Positions 38,618 through 50,919 of a DNA stretch of 64,000 bases are shown piece after piece. Source of the DNA: Inia geoffrensis (lineage: Eukaryota; Chordata; Mammalia; Artiodactyla; Iniidae). The stretch is from positions 30,821,523 to 30,885,522 of the forward strand of contig CM070918.1 of the NCBI GenBank assembly GCA_036417435.1, in the 5' to 3' direction. A program made the translations under genes and the position numbers. The notes under the pieces were generated by a model. That model made no database searches, was not told where the DNA came from, and saw only the letters and a list, made by a program, of their open reading frames with translations. Position 1 is the first letter of the stretch; every line of letters starts with the position of its first letter.

Positions 38618-38710
38618 TCCCATTCATTTATTCTTTCATTTATTCAACCAACATTTATTGAGCACCTACTGTATGCTCCATGTAGGCGTTTTAGGCACGA
38701 GGAGACAACG
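38618..38710 (+). repeat. Ancient repeat fragment (ATTTATTGAGCACCTACTGT type)
   Basis: ATTCATTTATTCTTTCATTT followed by CAACCAACATTTATTGAGCA and CCTACTGTATGCTCC, a common old mammalian repeat signature. Confidence 0.6.
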
Positions 38711-38824
38711 AGCTTGGAGAAGTTTGCTCTTTTTTCTTCTTCCCTTTTCCTCTCCTCTTGTTATTATGCTTTCAGGAGGGTTAGGGAAACTAAATATCAT
38801 TTAAAAAAATTTTTTTTTCCCAAT

Positions 38825-39245
38825 TGAATGGATAAAACAAATTGTGGAATATCCATGCAATGGAATATTACTTAGCCACAAAAAGGAATGAACTACTGAT
38901 ACTTCCAGTGATGTGGACGAATCTCAAAAGTATTATTCTGCATGAAAGAAGGCAGAACCAAAAGAGTACACACAGTATCACATTTATATAACATTCTAGA
39001 AAATGCAAACCAATCTATAGCGACAGAAAGTAAATTAGTGTTTTAATGGTTGCCTGGGGATGGAGGGGGAGGGAAGGAGAGATTGTTAAGGAGCATAGGG
39101 AAACTTTGGAGGGTAATTGAAATGTTTGCTCTCTCGACTGTAGTGATGGTTTCACAGTTATATACATATTTCAAAATTGATCAAATTGTATACTTTACGT
39201 ATGGGTAGTTCATTGTACTTAAATCATAGCTCAGTAAAGTTGAAG
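38825..39245 (+). mobile_element. Old L1 3'-end fragment
   Basis: Resembles the 3' end of ancient mammalian L1 (L1M type): the ATTGTGGAATATCCATGCAA region, then GGAATGAACTACTGATAC, GGTTGCCTGGGGA and an AATTGTATACTTTA-like end. It is diverged, with no long open frame. Confidence 0.85.
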
Positions 39246-39841
39246 AATTAGGTTTCTCATTTCAAACAATGTTGGAAATGGAGGTTTTAGATAAGGAATT
39301 TAAAGAGAAAATGGAAATTGCTACTGTCACATTTAAACACTTGAACCCTAAAAATTCTTTGGGGCTTGGTCACGTTCATTCTGGGAACAAGCATTGGCTT
39401 GATAGGGATGGCACTGGGGTTGGCTCCTGCATTGACCCTGGAAAAAGCATAAAGATTTCCTTGTAATTTTGAGTAGTGTTGACTCTCAAACAAATAAAAA
39501 GTCCTTTGAATGCCAGATCCTAATCCAATCTCAGAATTAGAGGACCTATGGGTGGTGAGAGAGGTCACAGCCCCCATTGGCAGGTGCATCCAGATGGAGT
39601 TCAGGGTCTGAGGCACTAACGCTATTCAAACTGACTTATGGATTATTGATTGGGTGATTATTTTGAAATTCCATAGACCATACTGGCCATGAAAGACCAT
39701 CTTTGGTGAAGGATCAGTTTTTTTTTTTTTTCTTCAATATGTCATGGACAAATACTTTTGTAGAATACAATAAAAATATATTACTAGAAAAAATTGAATA
39801 GTAAATAGAGTCACACAAAATATAAGCCCCAAATTGCATTA

Positions 39842-40320
39842 CAGGCATACCTCGGAGATAATTGTGGGTTTGGTTCCAGACCACAGCAATAAAGCAGTTA
39901 TCACAATAAAGCAAGTCACACCAATGTTTTGGTTTCCCAGTGCATATAAAAGTTATGTTTACATTATACTGTAGTCTATTAAGTGTGCAATAGCATTATG
40001 TCTAAAAAACCCAATGTACATACCTTAATTAAAAATACTTTATTGCTAAAACATGCTAACCATCATCTGAGCCTTTAGCGATTATAGTAGTAATGTCAGA
40101 GATCACTGATTCCAGATCATCATAACAAATATAATAAGAATGAGAAAGTTTGAAATATTGTGAGAATTACCAATATGTGACACAGAGACACGAAGTGAGC
40201 ACATGATGTTGGGAAAACGATGCCAACAGACTTGCTGGACACGGAGCTGCCATGAGCCTTCAATTTGTTAAAAAAAAAAAGTGCAATATCTGCAAAGTGC
40301 AATAGAACAAGGTGCACCTG
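39842..40320 (+). mobile_element. Tigger1-like internally deleted DNA transposon
   Basis: The left end CAGGCATACCTCGGAGATAA and right end AAGGTGCACCTG form imperfect terminal inverted repeats. The flanking TA is kept on the left (39840-39841) and mutated on the right. Inside are the known Tigger1 ends (GTCTATTAAGTGTGCAATAG; GACACAGAGACACGAAGTGA) joined directly, so the transposase gene is absent. A typical non-autonomous derivative of about 480 bases. Confidence 0.9.
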
Positions 40321-40754
40321 TGCAGATTCAGCAACATGAAATTATTCTGGCAAACTGCCAGAGTAGCTTCTAACCACTTATGCTCAGTTTCTCTGGTTAT
40401 GGTGTGGCAGACTGACAACAAACTGGACCAATCCCTGGTCCGAGGACCACAGTTTGAGTAGCTCTGGAGTAGTTCGGAACCTCGCAGCCAGTGTGGTCAC
40501 AAGGGGAGTGGTGAGATGCTGCTTCCCCTCAGTGCTCAGGGAAGCTGGGCGGGACCTGGGGAGCCAGAGCCCCCAAGAGCCAGTTGCCTGTGGTCGCAAG
40601 GAGTTTCTTCCTTTTATCACACTGAGCCGCACAGATGTTCCAGTGGTCTCTGTGGAAAGGGATAGGAAGCACCTTAGACCAGGGGCTCTCACACTTCAGT
40701 GAGCAAAATAATTGCGGGGGTGGGGGCAGGGGCAGGGCTTGCTAAAAATGACTA

Positions 40755-41738
40755 TTTTTTTTTTTTTTTTTTTTTTAACATCTTTATTGGGTTAAAATTG
40801 CTCTACAATAGTGTGTCAGTTTCTACTTTATAACAAAGTGAATCAGTTATATATATACAGACGTTCACATATTTCTTCCCTCTTGCGTCTCCCTCCTTCT
40901 TTCTCTCCCTATCCCACCCCTCCAGGCAGTCACAAAGCACCGAGCTGATATCCCTGTTCCAAGCGGCTGCTTCCCATTAGCTATCTACCTTACGTTTGTT
41001 AGTATATATATGTCCATGCCCCTCCCTCGCCCTCCCATAGCTCACCCCTCCCCCTCCCCATATCCTCAAGTCCGTTCTCCAGTAGGTCTGTGTCTTTATT
41101 CCTGTCTTACCCCTAGGTTCTTCATAACATTTTTTTTTTCTTAAATTCCATATATATGTGTTAGCATACGGTATTTGTCTTTGTCTTTCTGACTTACTTC
41201 ACTCTGTATGACAGACTCGAGGTCTATCCACCTCATTACAAATAGCTCAATTTCGTTTCTTTTTAACGCTGAGTAATATTCCATTGTGTATATGTGCCAC
41301 ATCTTCTTTATCCATTCATCTGACGATGGGCACTTAGGTTGTTTCCATCTCCGGGCTATTGTAAATAGAGCTGCGATGAACATTTTGGTACACGCCTCTT
41401 TTTCAATTTTGGTTTTCTCAGGGTATATGCCCAGTAGTGGGATTGCTGGGTCATATGGTAGTTCTATTTGTAGTTTTTTAAGGAACCTCCAAACTGTTCT
41501 CCATAGTGGCTGAACCAATTCACATTCCCACCAGCAGTGCAAGAGGGTTCCCTTTTGTCCACACCCTCTCCAGCATTTATTGTTTCTAGATTTTTTGATT
41601 ATGGCCATTCTAACTGGTGTGAGATGATATCTCATTGTAGTTTTGATTTGCATTTCTCTAATGATTAATGATGTTGAGCATTCTTTCATGTGTTTGTTGG
41701 CAGTCTGCATGTCTTCTTTGGAGAAATGTCTATTTAGG
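40755..41738 (-). mobile_element. 5'-truncated L1 with a long target-site duplication
   Basis: Minus-strand LINE-1: it begins within ORF2, has a 3' UTR and ends in an A-tail (T-run 40755-40777 on the plus strand). Direct repeats of about 22-24 bases flank it (40731-40754 and 41737-41760, key part GGGCTTGCTAAAAATGACTA). The perfect duplication, pure tail and open ORF2 end show a recent insertion. It landed in an older DNA transposon, whose halves lie on either side. Confidence 0.95.
41141..41710 (-). pseudogene. L1 ORF2 C-terminal fragment
   Basis: An open frame of 189 codons from the first internal ATG matches the carboxy end of L1 ORF2p, including the cysteine-rich segment with C-W-R-G-C-G and H-C-W-W-E-C, and the [17 protein letters not shown] stretch. 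The endonuclease and reverse-transcriptase domains are missing through 5' truncation, so it cannot retrotranspose. No stop or frameshift within the remaining part. Confidence 0.9.
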
Positions 41739-42837
41739 CAGGGCTTGCTAAAAATGACTATTTTTGAACCACAGCTCCAAAGATTCTAATTCAGTATCTG
41801 AGGAGTGAGGGCCAGGAATCTGCATTTTTATCACTACCCTAGTTACACGATAGTGGACTCCCATGCGTGTGTTCCAAGGACCTCATTTTGAGAAACACTC
41901 ATACCTCCACATAGCGTAGGTGGATCAGTGGTGGGGTGTTCTCCATCTGTATGTACTTACTTCTCTCCATAAGCCACGTTTAAGACCAGAAATTAAACGG
42001 AGAGATGCTTCTGTTAATGTTCTTAGCTTCAGCAAGAGGCACTGTTTATTTCAACAGAGAAATAACCCCTTAAAGGACTTGGGGAGCTCGCAGATTCTTT
42101 AGGAGGGCAAGAGAGTCAGGCTCGGTCTGTCTGAGATTCGATCTCCAGAAGAGCTCCCAGGAGACATCATTATTGCCACTGGAGACGGTCCCACAGTTGA
42201 GTCCACAGAAGCTGGGCAAACCCCCCCCACCAGCACCCCTGCCACTCCTGGGACCTCCTCAGCAGACTGGGTTCTCTTCTTTACAGGCCATGGCTGCAAA
42301 GTCAAAGTCGTCAGCAGGGGCATTTTGTGACTGCTTCATAGCTGCAAGGGAGGCAGGAGAAATGGATGTCTGACATTTTCAGCTTCTGTCCCAGGGGTGC
42401 TCTAAAGCTCTTGTAGTGGGGTGTTCCCTGAGCTGGGTGAACCAGCAGAACGTCAGGTGTCCCTGCAGACTCACAGCCTCATCCCCCATCGTCTTCTTTT
42501 CCTGAGCATCACAGAAGGCCCAGAGAACACTGTTAAAGGCGACAGTGAGCTCGCCTGTAGGCACGTAGGGCAGCAACAGCCCTTCTGCAGGGCTCCATCC
42601 CCTGCATTTGAAGGGGGCTCCTTTGTACTCTTAGCAGTTCAACCGGATGTGTTGGAGGATGCCTCGGAAGACTCATCGGGCACCATCAGCCCTCAGCAGC
42701 CCCCTGGAATGTTCTCAGAAAAACGGGAGGGAGAAGGTAGCTGGTATTTTTTGTACACGGGCCAGGACTCGGGCTGGGGTGGAGTTCAGTGCACGCATTA
42801 GCTATATGAATACCCCCAGGAACTCTTGCAAGCAGTT

Positions 42838-42960
42838 TCTATTTTTCCCATTTTATAGATGAGAAAACTGAGGCTCTTTTGTAATTTCCCTGGTACCACA
42901 GAGCGTTGGAGCTGCTCGATGCCTGAAACCAGGTCTCATGACATCTTTATGAGAAAACTA
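42838..42960 (-). mobile_element. MIR SINE fragment
   Basis: CCCATTTTATAGATGAGAAA, then ACTGAGGCTCTTTTGTAATT, is the reverse-complement MIR core. Confidence 0.7.
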
Positions 42961-43399
42961 AACTAAACTAAACTGAATGGAACTAAATGACAACAAAAGC
43001 ATTTTCAAGTTTTAGGAAGCGCAGGTGAGGAAGGGACTTGGGGTGGGATTTAGGAGTTCACAGCATGGATGTAATCTGGACCTCTAACTTGATTTCAAAG
43101 ATAAGAAGGTAGAGTTTGAGGGTGCAGGTTCATTAAAATCTCAGAAGCTGCGGTTGTTTTGTATTTTTTTTTTAATGGGTGGCCTTTAAATGCCTTTGAT
43201 TTGGAACTGATGAAACTGGTCAATTGCTTTGAGCAAAGCCAACCCACCCCAGTGAATTAAACCATCTCTGGTTCTAGATGAGTTCATAGCTAAAGCTGGT
43301 CTCAGTGATCTCTCAGCCACCAACGCCTTCGGTATGATCCAGTAGTTAAGACAGGCAGAAACTTCTGTCTCTTCTTGTTTTCCCTGATGACTGTAGTTG

Positions 43400-43660
43400 A
43401 AAAGTAGTATGGGTGTAGTAGAAACAGCCAAGATCTGGGGAAAGGATGTCTGAGTTAAAACCCTTGCTCTGGTCATTAGCAGCAGGATTTTCCCCAAGTC
43501 TCTTAAGCTCTTGGAGTTTCACGTCCCTCCTGTATAACCCGAGGGACTTCCTCTGTGTGGTCACCTGTCTGGGAGGCGGTGAAGAACCACAAGACTGTCG
43601 GTTCCACTAGGGCAGGACACCTCGTAGGCATTCGATACGTATTTGTGGAATGAATGAATC
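43400..43660 (+). mobile_element. MIR SINE, diverged
   Basis: TCCCCAAGTCTCTTAAGCTC and the end GGAATGAATGAATCT are in MIR/L2-like order. Boundaries approximate. Confidence 0.55.
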
Positions 43661-43739
43661 TAGCGAGAGAAAGTTACGCATCTGTGCACACTCTAAAATG
43701 CTGACAGAGGCCAGCAGCCTTGTACTGTTATCATGAAGC

Positions 43740-43910
43740 AGTTGTCTCAGATTGAGTGCATTCAGAAATGACCTGGGGATCGTGTTAGAATGCAGATTCT
43801 GAATGGGGAGGTCAGGGCTGGGGCCTGAGATTCCCAGTTTCTAACAAGCTCCCGGCTGATGGGGATGTTTCAGGTCATGGACCACTCTTGGTGTAGTGAG
43901 GGTTGAACTA
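43740..43910. mobile_element. MER5-like DNA transposon fragment
   Basis: GAAATGACCTGGGGATCGTG, AATGCAGATTCTGAATGGGG and TCATGGACCACTCTTGGTGT fit a diverged MER5-type element. Confidence 0.55.
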
Positions 43911-44419
43911 AGTGGCCAGCAAGTGCACAAGGCATGCGAGGTGCGGTAGGGTGGGGGGGTGGGGGAAGGGGTCCCCTAGGCCAGTGACCTTCCAATAGGA
44001 GCATGGCTCAGTTCTCCAGCTCATGCTGGTTCCGGAAATATCCCCGGTCCAAAAATCACATGCTCTTTCTTCTCATGCAGCAGTGAGTGTGGCCTTGCGG
44101 TGGTATCCCATGTTGGCCGTATTTGGTGAAAATGATCCCTCTGGCTGCCCGATACTCTGAGTCACCCATGCCTGGCACTAGCATTAATAACCACTAATAC
44201 TTGTTAGGCATGGTGTGTGCTCAGTTTGCACAAGCTCGGCACATGAGAGGTGCTCCAGAAAAGGTAGCTGCCGCTGCAGACGAGGATTGTTTTATGAAAT
44301 CCTTTCCATCCCTTTTAGTTCTCTTGGCAACCGGACGATGTGGGTGTTAATTGTGTGGCTCTGGAATGTCTCTCTCTAGATCCTGGACATACCAGGCTCA
44401 CTCCCACCTCTGCACCTTT

Positions 44420-44655
44420 GCTTGAAGCAGTGGTTTTTCCCCTGGGGGCAGGTTCCACCTGCATGGACTTTTGGCAGTGTCTGGAGACATTTTTGGTTGT
44501 TATGACTGGGGGAGGGGTTGCTACTGGCACCTACTGAGTAGAGACCACAGATGCCACTAAGCATCCTACAGTGCATAGGACCACTTCCCACGACCAATAG
44601 TTATGGAGCCTAAAATAAATGTCATAGTGCTGGGGCTGAGAAACTCTGGATTAGA
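44420..44655 (+). mobile_element. Ancient hAT-like non-autonomous DNA element
   Basis: The copy runs from GAAGCAGTGGTTTTTCCCCT through CTGGAGACATTTTTGGTTGT and CCTACAGTGCATAGGACCAC to GGGGCTGAGAAACTCTGGAT. It is the reverse-orientation relative of the element at 1035-1240. Confidence 0.65.
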
Positions 44656-44659
44656 TAGT

Positions 44660-46390
44660 TTTTCCTCTAGAGAGTACTCTACCCAGCTCCACCTGTGAAT
44701 ACCCTAGAGGTCTCGAAACTGACTTTGGAGAGGAATAATCTCATTATGCTATTTTCTTAACTTTTAAGGCCTATAGCCTTTTAATGCTGTGGGTTCAAAT
44801 CCAGTGAGAGCCTCCCTGCCATTCCCACTGCCGTTTATAGTAAGGATGCTGTGCGTGAGGTGATTGTGTTTGCCCATTCAACATGTGTAGGGAGGGAGGG
44901 AGGGAGAAAAGTGCCCCAGCGGGTGTGTGCCTGTGTTGTCTATTTCAGAACGAGGCCCTAGAGCTCTTGTCTGCTTCCCATCTCACTGAGCAAGTGCAGC
45001 AAGGGATGCCTGGGGCGGGGGCGGGGTGAGGAGACGGAATGCTTAGCCCCACCTTGGCTGCAACATCCAGACTTTTTTTTTTTTTTTTTTAAAGACAGAA
45101 GAAGAAGGGAAAAAAAGCCTGTTAGGCAACACTTTGGCAGCATAATGCCTTTTCCTCTCCAAAAAATGAGGAAGGCCTGATGCGGCGTGGCCTCCCTGGA
45201 GTAATTTAATCTGGAACGCCTCTCCACAGCACTTGGGTCTCCACAGCACCTCCCTGGGAGCCAGGAACCACCACCAACCCTCCACCGGCATTCCCCGGGC
45301 GATCTGCTCTCTCCACGCGACCCATGGGAATCAAAGCGGAGGGAGGCTCCTTGGAGATGGCCCGGTCAGTGCAAGCAAGCCCGGGAGGAGCTGTTAAACA
45401 GCACAAGGAAATGTCCACCGGGCTGTGGGAGGCCAGGTGACAGGCTGGTGGCGCAGTGCCTCCTGGAATTGGTTTCTTCGCTGTGAGCTTGCGCGGGGGA
45501 TGTTTATCAGAGAGGGCAGACAGGCCTGCCGGGGGACGAGCCTCCATCCTGTTTTCGGCAGCCTTTCACTGCTAGTGACGGTGCCATCCGTGTCAGGCTG
45601 AGAAATGGCCATGCCGCAGGCACCTCCGTCAACGCATCTTATTGATCGGCTGTGCTCCTGCCTCCCTGGAACAAGGAAAGAGGAGTAAGGAGTCAGGAGC
45701 AGCAGCACAGCCCCAGCCGTGAGGTACTGGTGGCTGCAGCTGCCCCCCCTGGGTGCCCGTGTACCGGACAGTCCTCAAGGCTGATCCCCAAGGCAGACCA
45801 CCAGTCTGTGCCTCCCACGGGGACCTCCCGGGCCTGCCTGCACAATGACCTTTCAGAAAGATGCATATGCCTCTTCTGGTTTTTTCCCTCATCAAAGTGG
45901 TGTGGCTGTAATTCATTTTCCCACCATTGACACATTGGACCCCTGTTAAATAGGATTGAAAGCAGTTAATCTGGGGTGAAACGCCTGAGAATCCCATTCG
46001 TAAATAATGCTTTCTGTTAGCACCCCCAGCACTGGTGTGCCAGGGGAGATTTACATACCCAAAGCCTACAGCCCAAGCTCACGGGAAAGTGTACCCAACC
46101 CTCTGCCTTTGCACATGGGACTCCATGGCCATGATCAATATATCGCCATCAGCCTCAAGGGGCCATGTTTATGGCGCGTACATAAGAGTTTACAATATAG
46201 AAGAGATGGGATCTACCACCAGCCCCAACCAGGGCATCTTCCAAATAAAAACCACAAAGGTACTTTAGCAAAAGCTCTGTTCTGTGGCTGTTAAGGCTGC
46301 AGAGAAAGGTCTGTTGAGAATAAGGCAGGCTGAAATTAGAGTCGGAATGTGTGAGTGTCAGGTGTAGGAAGAGGGCATATTGGAGCAATC
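44660..46390. other. Intergenic, mostly unique
   Basis: A GGGA tract at about 44889-44906, a T-run at 45074-45090 and otherwise unique sequence. 45880-46220 has AT-rich motifs such as TTTATGGC and GTTAATCTG that suggest regulatory DNA. No gene recognised. Confidence 0.4.
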
Positions 46391-46394
46391 GGCT

Positions 46395-46620
46395 GAGGTA
46401 TAGCTGAGCGGTTAAGGGCGTGGCCAGTCCTGACAGTGAACTGTGGCTCCATCACTTGTTAGCTAGTTGACCTTGGGCAAGTCACCTAAGTTCCCCAAGC
46501 ATCTTTTTATTCATGACAATAATAGTACCTGGCCTCATAAGGCGGTTGATAAAGAACTAACGTGCGGAAAATGTGCAGCGCGCCCTTGGGGTTTAATAAT
46601 AGCTCCAGAAATGTTAGGAA
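46395..46620 (+). mobile_element. MIR SINE
   Basis: GCTGAGCGGTTAAGGGCGTG, CCATCACTTGTTAGCTAGTT, GACCTTGGGCAAGTCACCTA and ATAATAGTACCTGGCCTCAT follow the MIR consensus. Confidence 0.85.
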
Positions 46621-47224
46621 GAAGAGAGAGATGCTGTTGATGATGATGTTGTTGATGGCAATGATCCCTTTTTGTCTGAAATGTACCCGATGACAACGTA
46701 CAGCCTCACATGACTCTTACCTGTCAGGTAAAAAGCAGGTTCGACCACTTCAAAGCGTGCTTGGTGGTAAAGAGGCCAGGCAGAGCGGTTGCAGGACACG
46801 TCCCTGGGATAACTGTTTGAACTCTGGAGCTGGACATCTGCCCTCGAGCCCTTGTCCCTTCACCTTCATCTGTCTTCCTCGTGCTGCCCATTGGCTGGGT
46901 GTCCCCAGACCGGGGAGTGATTTTCACGTTAGGGCTGGCGAGCCACGGTTACGAAGGAGAATTTGCTGCCGAAATCATCACTCAACGTTCTTGTTTGTTT
47001 GGCGTGGCTGTTGGGTGGTCTGTGCGTCCCTTCCGTTCTGCTCATCCCGTATTGCCAATTCACGGTGAATACGGCAAACAGGAGAACCCAAGCAGCCAGA
47101 GTCTGGGTGTGGAGGGAAGAGTTGCCAATCCGGCAACTAGGATTCTGTGTACCCTTGCTGGTCAATTCAAACCTTGTGTTTAACTCAGATCATCCCTTCC
47201 TGGGGGCCATCTGAGTCTGTAATC

Positions 47225-47985
47225 GTCTCAAGAGCTGATATGTACTGAGCCGGGCATTCAGTGCGATGCTTTCCAAGTGCAATTTCAGTTAAGCTTCACA
47301 ACAGCCTGACAAAGGAGGCCCTTTTATCTGGCAGCCTTCTTGGCTGCAAACAACCCAGGCTGACTTGCCGTTCCAGAAGGAGGGAGTTTATTTGGAAGGA
47401 CATTGGGGGCTACCAATATAAGAGATAACTCTTGCGCTTCAGGAGGTTTTTCCTCGTTGGTAATTGTCAGAAGGCTGGAACTCAAGGCTGAGGAAAGGGG
47501 CAGGAACCCAGTGAGCCCCAGAGGGCCAGGCAGCAGGGGAGAGCTGGTCCAGGTGCCCCCCGTGTTGCCCCAATCACCATAACTTCCAGTCCTGTCCAGG
47601 TCCTAGTCACTCAATCTGGATTTGCTGAGTTTGGCATCGAGACCTGCCATGTGGCTAGGCCAGGGCAGGAGAAAAAAGCTCTTGTCTGTTAAGCATCGAT
47701 AAAGCCAGGCAGGCTCTATCTTTCACCAACACTACACCACATTGGGAACTCCCCAAAGGCGTCGGATGTTGGGGGGGTGATGGACTCTAGAGAGCCTCCA
47801 TTGGCAAATATCCCTCACAGTAACATTAATGGCCTCATTGTACAGATGAACAAACTGATGCTCAGAAGGGTTGGGTAGATGGCCCAATTTCACACGGACA
47901 TCAAGTGGCAGAGCTGGGATGTGCACTCAGAATTCTCAGAGCCCAGACACTAAGCTCTTAACCACGAAGTGGCTCTTCCTTTCAG
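47225..47985 (-). mobile_element. MIR fragments flanking another old repeat
   Basis: Reverse-orientation MIR pieces at about 47225-47330 (GCTTCACAACAGCCTGACAA) and about 47810-47985 (ATTGTACAGATGAACAAACT; CAAGTGGCAGAGCTGGGATG). Between them, 47335-47480 resembles an old repeat seen again near 49160 (GTTGCAAGCAACAGAAGCTC). Unassigned family. Confidence 0.6.
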
Positions 47986-48881
47986 TAGGGAGTGCATCTG
48001 TTAGGATGAGCTCAGCTGACAGTAACACGATATTCTTCTCAGACTGATGTAACAGTAAGGAAGTTTATGAGCCTCCAGACCCAGCGCTGGTGAATCCAGG
48101 GCCTCAGCCGTGACATCACGGAAACTGTGCCAGCCTCATCATGTGGCTGCAGGATGGTAAACACAGGCATCCAGGCTCCTTGCTTCCTTATTCATATCTC
48201 ATGGGGAAAGTGGAAGTAGACTTTCCTATTCTCTCTCTCCCTAAAGTGCATGAAAGAACTTTCTCAGAAGCTTCCAGCAAATCTCTCCCTGTCTCATTGA
48301 CAGGAATTAGGTCACGTGACCACAACTAAAACACAGGCTGGTTGTGATTAACCTCAGACCTGTCACTGGAGCTGGAGTCAAACCCCAAACTGCATGACCT
48401 TTCCAAGATGACAGAGAAGAGATTCAGATATTGGGGAGCTGAGCATGGTCCACTATGGGAATGATAATGCATTTAAATATCCATAAATGCCTGTAAGTTT
48501 AACTCACATTTTACTTATAACAAGGACCCAGGCCAGTCGATATTTTCACCATACTGATGCCTATGATCCAGTTTCTCTCTTTGTTTAGCTAATAAATACT
48601 TTTACGAGATAGCTACAGTATAGACAGAACGAAGATGCATTATTTGTTCATTATCCTTTCCAGCTTGGGCTTAGAACTGGACCAATCTATGGCCCAGACT
48701 CACCTATCACAGACACTCTGCCCTGGAACTTTGCTAACCACCTTCCATTACCTGTAGAGGCTCATTTTATTTTTCAATGTTGTTTTTAAACACAGCTTGT
48801 CTCCTTCTAACACAGTTACTGGCACCATCCCGGGGTGACTCTTGGTTTGGGATAGGGCAGAGAAGAAACTCCACCAAAGGC

Positions 48882-48886
<5 letters not shown>

Positions 48887-48917
<31 letters not shown>

Positions 48918-49106
48918 GGTACGCGGACCTCTCACTGTTGTGGCCTCTCCCGTTGCGGAGCACAGGCTCCGGACGCGCAGGCTCAGAGGCCATGGCTCAC
49001 AGGCCCAGCCGCTCCAAGGCATGTGGGATCTTCCCAGACCGGGGCACGAACCCGTGTCCCTTGCATCGGCAGGCGGACTGTCAGCCACTGCGCCACCAGG
49101 GAAGCC
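48887..49106 (-). mobile_element. CHR-type SINE, copy 2, with target-site duplication
   Basis: Same SINE family in the same orientation, with a long pure T-run on the plus strand (A-tail). An 11-base direct repeat, CCAAAGGCATG, flanks it at 48874-48884 and 49107-49117, so this is an intact L1-mediated insertion. The pure tail and perfect duplication indicate recent insertion. Confidence 0.95.
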
Positions 49107-50519
49107 CCAAAGGCATGACTTTTTCCAAGTGGACAGACTCCCCAGAGCAGTATTGTACATTAATCAGGATGCTGTAGGTTGCAAGCAACAGAAGCTCAAG
49201 TTGAACCAATTTACGGAAGAGGGAAGAGGAGACCTAAATAGATACTAGAGAATCTCTGAAAAAATGCAACAAGACCTCAGGAACCAATGAAATGCGGGAC
49301 TCAAATGACATCAGAATGCTCCATCTCTTGTTGTGCTTCTCACCGAGCACCTGCTCCATCCTATCCGCTTACAACTGGCCTTCTTCCATTTCTGACACCC
49401 TCATGGAAGGGGATGGGGCTGTCTAGAACAATCCATGCCTCACTCTAAGATGCCGGATGCTCTTTTTCAGTTTTAATTTCAGGGATCGCTGAAAGGTCTC
49501 TGATGGGCTCACTGAGGCTCAGGGGCCCATCCCCAGGCCTGTCACCTGTGCTCAGGAGTCACAGTGGACTTACAGAGTGGCTCCCTCGATGACCATGTGA
49601 ACGGTGGGAGATAGGGAGCAGGGCGGCTCTGGGAAGACAATCCCAGAGGCTCCATCACAATCATCTAGTGCCATCGGGGGGAGGGGGCAGCAGGAGAGAG
49701 GAAGGGCATTTTCCTTGTGATTTTGTGGACTTGGCTCTGCCTGGAGTTTTCCAAGGAGACCAGAAGTCTCTGTGACCTCACCCATTTCCTCCTGAGGATT
49801 CTCTGAGAAAGCTGCTAGACCTTTCAGGAGAAGGTGGTTAATAGAGCTGGACAGATAAATATAGCACAGTCCCTTCTCTCAAGAGACTAGACTGGTGGGG
49901 AAGACAGATATGCATACAACTCATTTGGGCTCCCAAGGACCTCGGCTGTTACGCTTACTGTGCACCATGCCAGTTACCTATGCATGGGTTTCTTTTTCTA
50001 GGCTGTGTCTAGATCTCTGACATGCTCCAGACCCTAGTTCTTCTGGCTTTGCATGGATGTGGCAGGTACGTGGTGGGATAAATAAACACTCCTCCATTCA
50101 GAATGAGAGGAGTATTAAAGACAGACACAAGCTGGCTACTTTGAGAGGGGAGAGCTTGGTTCTTTCCAGCTGGAGGACTGGGAAAGGCATCCCAGATGTG
50201 GCACCACTGAACTGTGCCATGAGGGGTCAGCAGATGGGAAGAAATGCAATCAGTGAGAAGGGGAGAGGTGGGGATTCAACTCCCCCTGGGACTTCTGTCC
50301 CTGGCCTGGGCTCTGACAACCCTATGTCGGGGACACCATTTAAATTAGAGCTTGTCCCAAGAAGTCAACACCTGCCTGCTGTCCACCGCGCCTTGCAGGC
50401 GCTTTGTGTATTTCCACTTAGACCAACTTATTTATCTTCCCAATAGCCCTAGGAGATCAGGAGAGAAGGCCGGGCTTGGAGGGGGACCATGTTCAGGAGG
50501 GTAAGAAAGCCGGGTGAGA

Positions 50520-50660
50520 GGCCGGCCTCTGAGGTTCAGACCAGCCTCACAGCCAGTTCTGCCAGCAACATACCGTATGACCCTGGGCAAGTCCCCTTCC
50601 TTCACTGTGACCCAAGTTCCCATTTATAGGAAGAGGAGATGGGATTCAGTTACCCTTGTG
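50520..50660 (+). mobile_element. MIR SINE, partial
   Basis: CAGTTCTGCCAGCAACATAC and GACCCTGGGCAAGTCCCCTT mark a MIR core. Confidence 0.7.
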
Positions 50661-50919
50661 AAACCTTCCAGCTCTTAACATTTCATGCCCCCTACTGTGC
50701 CCGACAGGAAGTGCCAAGTTCCTAAGAAGGGTGGTGGTTGGCCCAAGTTATTCAGCAAGTTGGGGAAGTTTCCTGGAAGTGAACCCATTGTGAGCAGTAG
50801 CGAGATGAGATCTGTGTTTTCACATTTACCACTGTGAGAGCCATAGCATCTTGCACACAGTAGGTGCTTGGGAAAGATGCTGAATGAATCAATGCAAGTT
50901 TCCAGACTCCTGAGTTAGT

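Larger units (their letters stand above)
40680..41905. mobile_element. MER5-like element interrupted by the L1
   Basis: The left half (40680-40754: CCAGGGGCTCTCACACTTCA and a G-rich stretch) and the right half (41757-41905: CCAAAGATTCTAATTCAGTA to CATTTTGAGAAACACTC) make one MER5-type unit once the L1 and one copy of the target duplication are set aside. The nesting dates the L1 as the younger element. Confidence 0.6.

Noticed and set aside
42421..42801. A 126-codon plus-strand frame of mixed composition
   Set aside because: Looked briefly protein-like, but there is no recognised domain, no splice or promoter context, and it runs close to a MIR. Left as noncoding.
48816..49177. Repeated similar small frames with W-A-C/R-E-P-W-P-L-S-L-R-V-R-S-L type sequence at several places
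   Set aside because: They are translations of the CHR SINE, not a gene family.
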